DNA of 64,000 bases from Martelella sp. AD-3 (lineage in GTDB: Bacteria > Pseudomonadota > Alphaproteobacteria > Rhizobiales > Rhizobiaceae): positions 2,728,001-2,792,000 of the forward strand of contig NZ_CP014275.1 in NCBI RefSeq assembly GCF_001578105.1, written 5' to 3'. Below are positions 40,209 to 49,108 of the stretch, one piece after another. Below the pieces are notes generated by a model. The model saw nothing but the letters and a program-made list of their open reading frames with translations. It was not told where the DNA came from and searched no databases. Within the stretch, counting starts at the first letter, position 1; every line of letters starts with the position of its first letter. A program made the position numbers and the translations under genes.

Positions 40209-40574
40209 TCAGTCCAAAACCTGCATCAGTTCGATCCGGTTGCCGAAGGGATCATAAACATAGGTGCGCAGGAATCCCTCAAGCGGCGCATCCGCTTTGA
40301 CCTCGTAACCGGCCTTTTCCGCAGCCGCCGCAACCGCCGCGACATCATCGACCAGAAACGCCGGATGCGCCTTTTTCGCGGGCCGGAAATCCTTCTCGAC
40401 GCCGATGTGAATGCGCAATTCTCCCCGCTCGAACCAACACCCGCCCCGCGCTCTCAGATTGTCGGGCTTTTCAACCTCCGGGACGCCAAGCACGCCGGCA
40501 TAAAACGCCCGCGCCTCGTCTTCCCGGCCCTCGGGCATGGCAAGCTGTATGTGATGGATGGATTTGAGAGACAT
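40209..40574 (-). CDS. VOC/glyoxalase-fold protein
   Basis: 121 residues, IHHIQLAMPEGREDEARAFYAGVLG at the start and TYVYDPFGNRIELMQ at the end, typical VOC metal-ligand positions. The substrate is unknown. The start is ATG 40574; a TTG two codons earlier is possible. No clear ribosome binding site is visible. It is followed by hisZ on the same strand (70 bp). Confidence 0.82.
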   Translation of the reverse strand: MSLKSIHHIQLAMPEGREDEARAFYAGVLGVPEVEKPDNLRARGGCWFERGELRIHIGVEKDFRPAKKAHPAFLVDDVAAVAAAAEKAGYEVKADAPLEGFLRTYVYDPFGNRIELMQVLD

Positions 40575-40619
40575 AAGCAAAATGGCCGGAACCGGACAGG
40601 ACCGCCGGTTACCGGAAGC

Positions 40620-40721
40620 TCAATGATTATGCCGGGCGCGCCAAAGCTGGAAGCCAAGCATTCCCAATGCCGGAACCAGCAAGATCAGCGGTATCGTGAT
40701 ATAGACCTGTTCAAAACTCAT
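40620..40721 (-). CDS. 33-aa single-span membrane microprotein (not in ORF lists by length)
   Basis: Minus-strand ORF beginning MSFEQVYIT with one hydrophobic helix (ITIPLILLVPALGMLGFQL) and a basic-aromatic tail (WRARHNH). GAGGTG lies four to five bases before the ATG. The stop is at 40620, 45 bp before the VOC gene start. No family is recognised; strength rests on the clean ribosome site, one transmembrane helix and intergenic position. Confidence 0.6.
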   Translation of the reverse strand: MSFEQVYITIPLILLVPALGMLGFQLWRARHNH

Positions 40722-40850
40722 GGCTCACCTCATCGAGAGGATCGTCATCCTCGCTGCTATATGTAGCACGATTGCCAGAAAATAGCGACGGACGTCGAGG
40801 CCACCGATCCCCCTTGAAGGGACGGCTTGTCGCAGAAGGCTTTTCCGCAC

Positions 40851-40976
40851 AGCCCCCAAGTCTTCTCGCCCCGGAGGGGAGAGATGTCGCGACAGCGACA
40901 GTGAGGGGGGAACCTATCCACGCGGACACCCTCACTACCCCTGTCGGGGCATCTCTCCCGCAAGCGGGAGAGAGTA
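40851..40976. repeat. mosaic repeat cluster in the hisS 3' gap (40722-41057)
   Basis: The 336-bp gap holds several inverted repeats: CCCC-GGA-GGGG, TGTCGCGACA, and CTCTCCCG-CAAG-CGGGAGAG. They resemble the C/G-rich inverted repeat at 11.5 kb. No gene other than the 33-aa ORF beside the gap is supported. Confidence 0.5.
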
Positions 40977-41057
40977 TATGGAGCAAGATCCAAGGCCATC
41001 TACAATAGCCTTGCCCTCAGGAGGAGGAGGTTGTGGGAGCCGACGCCCCCCCGCCTA

Positions 41058-42680
41058 TCATCCCGCCCGACGCCGGTCCTCCGCCTGCGCCTCCAGCATC
41101 TGGCGCACCCTTGCCACCAGATCACCCTCCGGCACGGTCTCCTGCGCCACCCGCGCCTCGCGCCATTCCGCGTTGTCCTCGATCTCGCCGGACAAGCGCT
41201 TGCCCTCGATCAGGTCCTTGATCTGGACGACGCCTTGCGAGCGCTCGTCGCCGCCCTGGATGATGGCGATGGGGCAGCCGCGACGGTCGGCATATTTGAG
41301 CTGGTTGCCGAATTTCTTCCAGTTGCCCTGGTACATCTCGGCGCGGATGCCTTCGCGGCGCAGCGTCTGCGTCATCTTCTGATAGCGCCCCATCGCCTCG
41401 GCATCGCCATCCATGACGGTGACGAGCACCGGCTCGATCACCTCGGACGCGCCGAGCTTGCCGAGGTTTTTGAGCGCCGTCATCAGCCGCGACACGCCGA
41501 TGGAAAAGCCCGTCGCCGGCACCGGCTGGCCCATGAACCGCGACACCAGCCCGTCATACCGCCCGCCGCCGCCGACCGAGCCGAACACGACTTTTTCGCC
41601 TTTTTCATTGGTGACGTCGAAGAGGAGCTCGGCTTCGTAGACGGGGCCTGTGTAGTATTCGAGGCCGCGAACAACGGATAGATCGACAACAATCTTAATC
41701 CGATCTTCTGAGTAGCCGCATTTCTCGAAAACTTCAGCCATAGACCGAAGTTCGGTTAGTGCGTTCTCAATTTTGTCGGTTTTCGGGAGATCATTCGCAA
41801 AATTTTCGATTATTTTAAAATTGTCAGGCACGCGCAAATCAGTAGACCCATCCTCTCGAAGGACAGCCGTGCGTAGAGCCTTCACAGTTGAGCCATCATC
41901 CTCAAAGGTAACCAGATTAGCCGGACGATAAGTCAGAAAAATCATCAACTTTGAGAGTTGGTCTTCAGTAAGTCCTGCTCCTTTTGTGAAGTCACCTTCC
42001 CCTTCCTTTTGGCCGTCCCAGCGGCCCTTTCCGAGAAGTTGCGATACCCCTTCTGCACCGAATTTATCAAGCTTGTCGAGCGCCCGCAGAACCGTCAGTT
42101 TCTGATGCGGGTCTTCAACTCCAATCGCCTCCAGCACGCCGTCCAGCACCTTGCGATTGTTCACCCGGATCACATAATCCCCGCGCGGAATGCCAAGCGC
42201 TTCCATCGTGTCGGCCATCATCATGCACATTTCGGCATCCGTCTGGACGCCGGGGGCGCCGACGACGTCGGCGTCGAACTGCATGAACTGGCGGAAGCGG
42301 CCGGGGCCGGGCTTTTCATTGCGGAACACATAGCCCGCGCGATAGGTGCGGTAGGGAAGCTGGATGTCGTTGAAGTTTTCCGCGACATGCCGGGCAAGCG
42401 GCGCGGTCAGGTCATAGCGCAGCGACATCCACTGGTCGTCATCATCGGTCAGCGAGAACACGCCCTCGTTCGGGCGGTCGCTGTCCGGCAGGAATTTTCC
42501 CAGCGCATCGGTATATTCGAACAGCGGCGTTTCCACCGGATCGAAACCGTAATTCTCGTAGACCGCCTTGATCTTCGCCATCATCGCCTCGGTCGCGCGG
42601 ATATCGGCGGCCGAGCGGTCGACAAAGCCGCGCGGCAGGCGGGCTTTCAGCTTCTGCGGTTTCTTCTTCTTGTCGCTCAT
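41058..42680 (-). CDS. hisS: histidyl-tRNA synthetase
   Basis: 540 residues. Class II motifs include [37 protein letters not shown] and [17 protein letters not shown], with a C-terminal anticodon domain ([15 protein letters not shown]). The reading frame is intact. Part of it, about 41665-42000, is much more AT-rich than the flanks and uses unlike codons (see findings), suggesting recombination. It is longer than many bacterial HisRS (about 420 aa), as in other Alphaproteobacteria. Confidence 0.94.
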   Translation of the reverse strand: MSDKKKKPQKLKARLPRGFVDRSAADIRATEAMMAKIKAVYENYGFDPVETPLFEYTDALGKFLPDSDRPNEGVFSLTDDDDQWMSLRYDLTAPLARHVAENFNDIQLPYRTYRAGYVFRNEKPGPGRFRQFMQFDADVVGAPGVQTDAEMCMMMADTMEALGIPRGDYVIRVNNRKVLDGVLEAIGVEDPHQKLTVLRALDKLDKFGAEGVSQLLGKGRWDGQKEGEGDFTKGAGLTEDQLSKLMIFLTYRPANLVTFEDDGSTVKALRTAVLREDGSTDLRVPDNFKIIENFANDLPKTDKIENALTELRSMAEVFEKCGYSEDRIKIVVDLSVVRGLEYYTGPVYEAELLFDVTNEKGEKVVFGSVGGGGRYDGLVSRFMGQPVPATGFSIGVSRLMTALKNLGKLGASEVIEPVLVTVMDGDAEAMGRYQKMTQTLRREGIRAEMYQGNWKKFGNQLKYADRRGCPIAIIQGGDERSQGVVQIKDLIEGKRLSGEIEDNAEWREARVAQETVPEGDLVARVRQMLEAQAEDRRRAG

Positions 42681-42805
42681 GGTTGACCTATCCGGAACAC
42701 AGCTTCATTTTCCGGGCCCTGATTAACGGATCGCCGTGGGTCCGGCAAGCGCCAAGGCCACGCCCGACAACCGCCACGGACCGGCGGCGGCCAAACGGAG
42801 GACCG

Positions 42806-43276
42806 ATGGAGATTGAAACCATATCGATGCCCGAGCTCGTCTGCATCGGCCTCAGCGTGCGCGGCGCGTGGCATGAATTGCCGGAAAAGGTTCCCGCAGG
42901 CTGGCAGCGGCTGTTCGCCGCAACCGGGGATGCCGAGCACTTTCTCGAAGTCTCGCGCAAGCAGCCGGACGGCGCCTATATCGAGTTTCTCGGCTTCCTG
43001 GCATCGCGCAAGACGGAGATACCGCCCGGCCTCGAACGCCATGTGGTTGCCGCCGGGCGCTATCTCCGCCTCGTCCATGAGGGGCCGCTTGCGGAAATCG
43101 CCGATGGCTTTGCCCGCCTGCACGCCCATGCCGCGGCGACCGGGGTAAGGCTTGGCGACCTCAAGCTCGATTTCGGCTACCGGCGCGGCCTGCCCGACAC
43201 GCCGCATGAGCTTTATGTGGCCGTTGAGCAGACGCCGCCGGCTCTGGGCGGACCCGCGCCCGGTTCGTCCGGCTGA
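42806..43276 (+). CDS. GyrI-like/AraC effector-binding domain protein
   Basis: 156 residues with the GyrI-like small-molecule-binding fold: FLGFLASRKTEIPPGLERHVVAAGRYLRLVHEGP and a late LDFGYRRG...HELYVAVE. It may bind small ligands; no DNA-binding domain. GGAGGACCG precedes ATG 42806. Its 3' end overlaps the convergent LysR gene by 64 bp. Confidence 0.78.
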   Translation: MEIETISMPELVCIGLSVRGAWHELPEKVPAGWQRLFAATGDAEHFLEVSRKQPDGAYIEFLGFLASRKTEIPPGLERHVVAAGRYLRLVHEGPLAEIADGFARLHAHAAATGVRLGDLKLDFGYRRGLPDTPHELYVAVEQTPPALGGPAPGSSG

Positions 43277-44160
43277 GATGCGAGGCTGAAGGCCACCAGT
43301 TCGCTCGCCGCCTTGCTCAGATGCCGCTCCCTGTGGCTCAAAAGCTGGAAGGCGCGCGACGGCAGGTCGAAATTCACCCGCTTCAGTTCGCCTGAGGCAA
43401 GCCAGGGCGCCGCGACCGCGCCCGAGATTGCCGTCGCCGCATGGCCGGAGCGCACGGCGGACAGCACCGCCTCGTTCGAGGGCAGCACCATCACCACGTT
43501 GAGGTCTGCGGGCGCAATGCCGAAACCGGCCATGGCGTGCTCGAACTCAAAGCGCGTTCCGGAGCCCTCCTCGCGCAGCACGAAGGCCGCCTGCCGGGCG
43601 AGTTCGCCCGGCGTCACCGGTCGGCCATCGGCCAGCGGATGGCCGGGCGCGACCACCACCATCAGCGCGTCGTCGGTCAGGTGGCGCTTGGCCAGCAGCG
43701 GATTGTCGAGCGTGCCCTCGATATAGCCAAGCTCCGCCTCGCCGCCGGCAACGGCCTCCGCCACCGCCACGGTGTTGCCGATCGACAGCCTGAGTTCGAT
43801 GCCCGGATAGCGCGCGTGAAAGCGCATCAGCACCTGCGGCAGCCAGTAGCTGGCAATCGTCTGGCTGGCGAAGACCGACAGCGCCCCGCGCTCCAGCCCG
43901 CCAAGCTCGCCCAGCACGCGTTCGGCCGAGCGCACCCGCGCAAGGGTCGCCCGCGCCTCATCCAGAAATACCCTCCCCTCCGCCGTCAGCACGATGCCGC
44001 GCCCGACCCGGTCGAAGAGGGTGACGGAATAGAAGTCTTCCAGCTTGCGGATGGCGCTGGACACGGCAGACGGCGTCAGATGCAGCGCTTCGGCCGCCCG
44101 CGTCAGGTGCTCGCGCTCGGCCACCGCCACGAACACAACCAATTGCTCAAGGGTCATCAT
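43213..44160 (-). CDS. LysR-family regulator (YeiE/CbbR-like) adjacent to yeiH-type gene
   Basis: About 315 residues, with an N-terminal HTH (EHLTRAAEALHLTPSAVSSAIRKLE) and a ligand-binding domain. Divergent, 98 bp apart, from a YeiH/YeaA sulfate-exporter-family gene, so it is probably its regulator. It starts at MM (44160/44157). Its 3' end runs past the conserved core and overlaps the convergent gene. Confidence 0.9.
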   Translation of the reverse strand: MMTLEQLVVFVAVAEREHLTRAAEALHLTPSAVSSAIRKLEDFYSVTLFDRVGRGIVLTAEGRVFLDEARATLARVRSAERVLGELGGLERGALSVFASQTIASYWLPQVLMRFHARYPGIELRLSIGNTVAVAEAVAGGEAELGYIEGTLDNPLLAKRHLTDDALMVVVAPGHPLADGRPVTPGELARQAAFVLREEGSGTRFEFEHAMAGFGIAPADLNVVMVLPSNEAVLSAVRSGHAATAISGAVAAPWLASGELKRVNFDLPSRAFQLLSHRERHLSKAASELVAFSLASQPDEPGAGPPRAGGVCSTAT

Positions 44161-44258
44161 GGGATGAACATTCTCTTTTGCCGAACAAAACGTCAATTAT
44201 TATTCGATGGAAGCCTATATTTGAGCATGACATGCTTTGCGCATCACAGGATTCTCCC

Positions 44259-45308
44259 ATGCGCATTGCCGTCGAAACCGAAAATATCCACCCCTGGACC
44301 GGACGCTTCATCTCGCTCGCGCCCGGCATTCTGCTCTCCTGCCTCGTCGCCCTGGCGGCCTTCGGGCTGGAAGCCGTCGAAGTTCACATTACCGAGCATC
44401 GTTTCGTCGAAAACCTTGTGCTCGCCATCCTCATCGGCACGGCCATCCGTTCGCTCGTCCACCTGCCGGCGGCGTTCAACCCCGGGATCCGGTTCTGCGA
44501 GAAATTCGTGCTGGAAGTGGCGATCGTGCTGCTCGGCGCCTCGATCAGCGTTCAGGCGCTGAAGGCGGCGGGCCCGGCTCTGGTGCTCGGCATCATCTTC
44601 ACCGTGATTGCCGCCATCGCCATTTCCTACGGCATCGGCCGCGGTCTCGGGCTGAAGCACAAGCTTGCGACGCTGGTTGCCTGCGGCAATTCCATCTGCG
44701 GCAATTCGGCGATCGCGGCAGCCGCCCCGGTCATCGACGCGGAGCCGGAGGATATCGCCTCGGCCATCGCGTTTACCGCCGTGCTCGGCGTCGTCATGGT
44801 GCTGGCGCTGCCGCTTGCGCTGGTCGGCCTGGGCTTGACCGCGCCGCAATATGGCGTGCTCTCCGGCCTCACCGTCTATGCCGTGCCGCAGGTGCTCGCC
44901 GCCGCCCAGCCGGGCGGGGTGATCGCGGTGCAGACCGGCACGCTGGTCAAGCTTATCCGGGTAATGATGCTCGGCCCCGTGCTCCTCGCGCTCGGCATGA
45001 CCGCGCGCGCCGCCGCCTCAGGCGCGGGCTCGAAGGTCAAGCTGAAGCATATCGCGCCGTGGTTCATCATCGGCTTCGCGCTGATGATGGCGCTGCGGTC
45101 TGTCGGCGCCATTCCGGAAGGGGTCGTTCCGCCGCTTGCCCACGCCTCCAACGCGCTCACCGTGCTGGCCATGGCGGCGCTGGGCCTCTCCGTCGACATC
45201 CGCTCGCTCGGCCGCGCCGGCGGACGGGTGATCGCGACCGCGATCCTGTCGATCGGCGTACTGACGGGAATCGCGCTCGGCCTGATCTTCGTGCTGCAGA
45301 TCGGCTGA
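44259..45308 (+). CDS. YeiH-family putative sulfate exporter
   Basis: About 349 residues with ten or so transmembrane helices and the family motif CGNSICGNSAIAAAAPVI. Family members are annotated as putative sulfate or sulfonate exporters; the substrate is not proven. Divergent LysR gene upstream. The stop codon and that of tag share a TGATCA palindrome at 45306-45311. Confidence 0.88.
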   Translation: MRIAVETENIHPWTGRFISLAPGILLSCLVALAAFGLEAVEVHITEHRFVENLVLAILIGTAIRSLVHLPAAFNPGIRFCEKFVLEVAIVLLGASISVQALKAAGPALVLGIIFTVIAAIAISYGIGRGLGLKHKLATLVACGNSICGNSAIAAAAPVIDAEPEDIASAIAFTAVLGVVMVLALPLALVGLGLTAPQYGVLSGLTVYAVPQVLAAAQPGGVIAVQTGTLVKLIRVMMLGPVLLALGMTARAAASGAGSKVKLKHIAPWFIIGFALMMALRSVGAIPEGVVPPLAHASNALTVLAMAALGLSVDIRSLGRAGGRVIATAILSIGVLTGIALGLIFVLQIG

Positions 45309-45950
45309 TCAGGACGCGACGGGCCGCTTCAGCGCGGCCCGCAGCCGCTCCACCTCATCGCGGCAGCAGCAGCCGTCGAGGTGATCGTTCACCAGCCCCA
45401 TGGCCTGCATGAAGGCATAGACCGTTGTCGGGCCAACGAATTTCCAGCCGCGCTTTCTCAGATCCTTCGAAATCTTCACGGAGACGGAGGTGGTCGGATT
45501 CGCCCTGAGCGTTTCGAGATCGACCACCCTCGGCCGGTCCTCCGGTCCCGGTTCATGCGCCCAGAAATAGGCGGCTAGCGACCCGAACTCGGCCTCCATC
45601 TCGATGGCGCGGGCGGCGTTGTTGATCGTCGCCTCGATCTTGCCGCGATGGCGGATGATGCCGGCATCGCCGAGCAGACGTTCGACGTCCTTCTCGCCGT
45701 ACCGCGCAATCTTGTGAAAATCGAAGCCGTCGAAACCGGCGCGGAAATTCTCGCGCTTCCTCAGGATGGTGAGCCAGGACAGCCCCGACTGGAAGCCTTC
45801 CAGACAGATCTTCTCGAACAGCCGGACATCATCGGTGACCGGCCGGCCCCATTCCTCATCATGATATCTGAGATAGTCGGGCAGGTTGCCATGCCAGAAA
45901 CAGCGGTCCCTGCCATCGTCACCCGTTATCAACCCCGCCATATCGCTCAC
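45309..45950 (-). CDS. tag: DNA-3-methyladenine glycosylase I
   Basis: 213 residues from a GTG at 45950, preceded by AGGAGG five bases upstream. The HhH-GPD-like fold has RCFWHGNLPDYLRYHDEEWG at the start and GWKFVGPTTVYAFMQAMGLVNDHLDGC at the end; cysteine/histidine residues fit the Tag zinc site. It excises 3-methyladenine. A longer upstream frame is not supported. Confidence 0.93.
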   Translation of the reverse strand: MSDMAGLITGDDGRDRCFWHGNLPDYLRYHDEEWGRPVTDDVRLFEKICLEGFQSGLSWLTILRKRENFRAGFDGFDFHKIARYGEKDVERLLGDAGIIRHRGKIEATINNAARAIEMEAEFGSLAAYFWAHEPGPEDRPRVVDLETLRANPTTSVSVKISKDLRKRGWKFVGPTTVYAFMQAMGLVNDHLDGCCCRDEVERLRAALKRPVAS

Positions 45951-46124
45951 ATGCGCCTCCTGATTCTCTATGGAACAAAAAGGAAACATGTTTTCGGCGG
46001 AACAACAAGGGCCGAGCGCTCGGGCCAACATGAAACGCAGCCGTCGCGGGCGTGACCGTTCATGAAGCCTTAACCAATTTATACTTTTTTTATGGTTAAC
46101 AACACGTCGCTTCCGGGACACTCC

Positions 46125-46790
46125 ATGCTTCGCCTCACCGCCTCAGCGGGCCTGCTCCTGCTTGCCTCGTCATTTGCCGCTTCTGCCGATCGCGCGTCTG
46201 CCGAAACCGCGTTCTCCGTCTATGGCGGCTATCAGACCGCGCCGCATTCACCGATCGAGATCAATGGCGCTGACGCTTTCACCGCAGGCTGGGAGGGCCG
46301 GTCGTTCAACTGGCCTGCCTATTGGGGCGCGCGCGCAACCTACTGGCTCGACCGTTACAAGCAACCGAACCTCGGCATTGCGCTCGATTTCAGCCATGCC
46401 AAGGTCTATGCCGATGACGCGACGCTCGCCAAATCGGGCTGGAGCCATTTCGAGTTCACCGACGGGCTCAACCTGCTGACGCTGAACGCGCTCTACCGCT
46501 TTCCGATAAAGGACAGCAAATGGACGCCCTATGTCGGCCTCGGGGCCGGCATCAACGTGCCCCATGTCGAGGTCACCCGGCCATCCGGCCGCACCTATGA
46601 CTACCAGTTCGGCGGCCCGACCGTGCAGGCCCAGGCGGGCGTATCCTACAATTTCGCCAAAAACTGGGACGCCTTCGTCGAATACAAGGCGAACTATTCC
46701 TGGGTCGACGTCAAGATCGACAGCGGCGACCGCATGAAGACCGGAATCCTTACCAATGCCGTCAATTTCGGCATTGGTTTCCGGTTCTGA
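46125..46790 (+). CDS. outer membrane beta-barrel protein, lipid A oxidase-like
   Basis: 221 residues: a signal peptide, then FSVYGGYQTAPHSPIEINGADAFTAGWEG, PYVGLGAGINVPHVEVTRPSG and a C-terminal Phe (GIGFRF), an eight-stranded barrel. It resembles rhizobial lipid A oxidase LpxQ, which converts the proximal glucosamine of lipid A to aminogluconate. This assignment is from pattern memory and moderate. An upstream ATG at 46092 lies in an AT-rich promoter-like stretch and is less likely. Confidence 0.6.
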   Translation: MLRLTASAGLLLLASSFAASADRASAETAFSVYGGYQTAPHSPIEINGADAFTAGWEGRSFNWPAYWGARATYWLDRYKQPNLGIALDFSHAKVYADDATLAKSGWSHFEFTDGLNLLTLNALYRFPIKDSKWTPYVGLGAGINVPHVEVTRPSGRTYDYQFGGPTVQAQAGVSYNFAKNWDAFVEYKANYSWVDVKIDSGDRMKTGILTNAVNFGIGFRF

Positions 46791-46796
46791 GATCGC

Positions 46797-48029
46797 CTAT
46801 GCCCGCGGCGGCTCGTCAGGCGGATCGGTAGGATCTGCTGCCGCGGCTGCGGGCGGGTGCGGCGGCGGGGTTTCGACCACATCGGCCTTCCGGCGCGCGC
46901 GCCGCGCCAGCATGCCTTGGCCGCAAAGCGCCGCCATCGCGCCGAAGCCGAGCAGCACGACGATGATGTTCGCGATCCAGCCGAAGAACGGCAGGTAGTG
47001 CAGCAGCGACATCAGCACCAGCCCGCCGGCGATCGCCAGCAGGCGGTTGACGAGGCTGGGCTTGAGCGGCCTGATGCTGGTAACCAGCCACCAGGACAGA
47101 GCGTAGACCGCGAGCAGATAGGCGAGCGTCCAGAGGGCTACCGTCGCCAGAATGATGAACGGGATCAGCGGAATGGCGATGAGCGTCATCAGCGCCAGCG
47201 GCACCGCGCCGAACAGCGTCGACAGCGCAACGAAACCATAGCCGAGCGAGGCGAAAGGCCGGGTGATCAGCCGCGCCCGCGCCGCTTCCGTGCGCTGCGG
47301 GGCCAGCAGCAGGAACACCGTCGCCAGCGCCAGCATGAAGACCAGCATGGAAATGAAGCTTGCGACCACGGTCGTGTCGGAGACGACCTCCGGCTCGGGC
47401 GCTTCTTCCGAGGCCGGTTTGGGCGTCAGCTTGCGGTAGGTCACCTTGTCGGCGGCAATCACCGATTCCGGAATGGCGACTTCGTCGGGCGCGTAATAGG
47501 TCAGCGTGCCGCCGATCGCGGCATCCGGGCCGAAGGCGATCTCGTCGCCCATGATCCTGACATCGCCGGAAACCGCCGCGTTCAGCGTCAGGTCGCCGCT
47601 GCCGACGAGCAGACTGCCAGCGATCGGCGCGTTGATTTCGACCGAGCCGGCCGCCAACCGGGCATTGCCGCTGACGGCCGCGCGGGGCCCGATCTCGATG
47701 TCCGCGCCAGCGGCCGAAAGATCGCCGGCGACCGTGCCGTCGATCTTGACGGAAAAGCCCGCTGCATAAAGGTCGCCGTTCACACTCGCGTTGGAACGAA
47801 CCCTGGCGCCCGCCAGAAGCGCATCGCGCCCGACGGAACCGTCAAGCCGCGCCGTCGCGCCGGCCACGAAGGCATTGCGCGGGCTGTCCTGGTTGAGCAC
47901 GGTCGTCGTGCCGCTGGCATAGGTATCGCCGCCGAAGACCATGATCTTGTCATCATCCGCCATGGCCGCTGCGCTGCCAAGCGTCAGAACCGTCAATGCC
48001 GTCGCCAGTATGCGTGCTATTCCGCTCAT
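46797..48029 (-). CDS. bactofilin-like protein with signal peptide and membrane domain
   Basis: About 410 residues in three parts. A signal peptide is followed by a beta-helical bactofilin/polymer-forming repeat region (about residues 35-190, repeats such as VNGDLYAAGFSVKIDGTVAGDLSAAGADI), then a linker and a C-terminal region with about five transmembrane segments. The exported repeat plus membrane part is unlike cytosolic bactofilins. A tail rich in proline and alanine ends it. Function unknown. Confidence 0.78.
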   Translation of the reverse strand: MSGIARILATALTVLTLGSAAAMADDDKIMVFGGDTYASGTTTVLNQDSPRNAFVAGATARLDGSVGRDALLAGARVRSNASVNGDLYAAGFSVKIDGTVAGDLSAAGADIEIGPRAAVSGNARLAAGSVEINAPIAGSLLVGSGDLTLNAAVSGDVRIMGDEIAFGPDAAIGGTLTYYAPDEVAIPESVIAADKVTYRKLTPKPASEEAPEPEVVSDTTVVASFISMLVFMLALATVFLLLAPQRTEAARARLITRPFASLGYGFVALSTLFGAVPLALMTLIAIPLIPFIILATVALWTLAYLLAVYALSWWLVTSIRPLKPSLVNRLLAIAGGLVLMSLLHYLPFFGWIANIIVVLLGFGAMAALCGQGMLARRARRKADVVETPPPHPPAAAAADPTDPPDEPPRA

Positions 48030-48124
48030 GACCAAAGCCCCTCTCGCCCGTCAGTCGGTTCATCGAATGCGTCGCTGCCGATACTATCCCGCGTGTGAGG
48101 GCTTTCGTAAAGGACCAATGCGGC

Positions 48125-49015
48125 TCAAACCACCCGGCATTTCAGCACCGCCGCCGCCAGCGCTTCCATGGTCTCGCGTCGTCTGTCAGATCGCCGCCAG
48201 CAAAGCCCGATCCGCCGCGCCGGCTGAGGTTCCGCAAAGGGCAGGATGGTCAGCGACGTTCGCGCGGTCTCTGCCGCCACGGCCATTTCGGGGATCAGCG
48301 TCATGCCCATGTCGTTCGCCACCATCTGCAGCAGCGTGGTCATGGACGTCGCGCCGACATTGACGACATTGCGCTTCGGCTTCTGCTCGCAAAGTGCCAA
48401 GGCCTGGTCGCGCAGGCAATGGCCTTCCTCCAGAAGCAGCAGGCGATCCGCCTCGAGATCGGCCTGGGTCAGGGGCGAGGCGAGCACCGTTTGGTGATTG
48501 CGCGCGACCGCCATGAAGAACCGGTCGGCGAAAAGGTCCATCGTCTCAATGCCGTCGCGCTCGATCGGCAGCGCCGCCACCACCGCATCGATCGCCCCCT
48601 CCTCCAGATGATCGAGAAGCTGGTCGGTGACCGCCTCCCTCAGGGCCACCTCCGCTTCAGGGTGGAGACGCTTCAGATAGGGCACGAGTTTCGGGATCAG
48701 GTACGGAGCGACGGTTGGAATGAGCCCGATCGCGACCGGCCCCGCCAGCGGCCCGGAGGCCGGCCGGGCGGCGTGTTCCAGCGCGGCCATGGCGGCAAGC
48801 ACGATCCCCGCATGGGCCAGAACCCGCTCGCCCTCGCGGGTCAACAAGACCTGCCGGCGCGCGCGCTCGAACAAGGCGACGCCAAGCTCTGCCTCCATCT
48901 CCATGATCTGGGCGGAAAGCGCCGGCTGGCTGATATGCACCGCCTCCGCCGCCCGGCCGAAATGGCGCTCGCGCGCCAGCGCCTCGAAATAGCGCAATTG
49001 CTTGAATGTAACCAT
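48125..49015 (-). CDS. oxyR: hydrogen peroxide-sensing regulator OxyR
   Basis: 296 residues. LysR HTH (RHFGRAAEAVHISQPALSAQI) and the redox cysteines Cys200 and Cys209 in EEGHCLRDQALALCEQ, the defining OxyR pair. Divergent from katA by 93 bp with an OxyR-type site beside its own start, so it likely represses itself and activates katA when oxidised. Confidence 0.93.
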   Translation of the reverse strand: MVTFKQLRYFEALARERHFGRAAEAVHISQPALSAQIMEMEAELGVALFERARRQVLLTREGERVLAHAGIVLAAMAALEHAARPASGPLAGPVAIGLIPTVAPYLIPKLVPYLKRLHPEAEVALREAVTDQLLDHLEEGAIDAVVAALPIERDGIETMDLFADRFFMAVARNHQTVLASPLTQADLEADRLLLLEEGHCLRDQALALCEQKPKRNVVNVGATSMTTLLQMVANDMGMTLIPEMAVAAETARTSLTILPFAEPQPARRIGLCWRRSDRRRETMEALAAAVLKCRVV

Positions 49016-49016
49016 G

Positions 49017-49031
49017 ATAGGAAAATCCTAT
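49017..49031 (-). promoter_or_regulatory. OxyR half-site ATAG-N7-CTAT
   Basis: ATAG (49017-49020), 7 bp, CTAT (49028-49031), directly before the oxyR start codon. The full OxyR operator has a second such element 7 bp further on, which is not seen, so only part of the site is certain. Confidence 0.6.
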
Positions 49032-49108
49032 CGTAATCTCCGGAAATCACAATTGGAAATTATCGAAACTTCGTGAGACCATTGCCATCACGAATAATGG
49101 AGGAAACC

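Noticed and set aside
40851..40976. Cluster of inverted repeats as a possible mobile element
   Set aside because: No transposase frame or target duplication seen; better explained as dispersed intergenic repeats.
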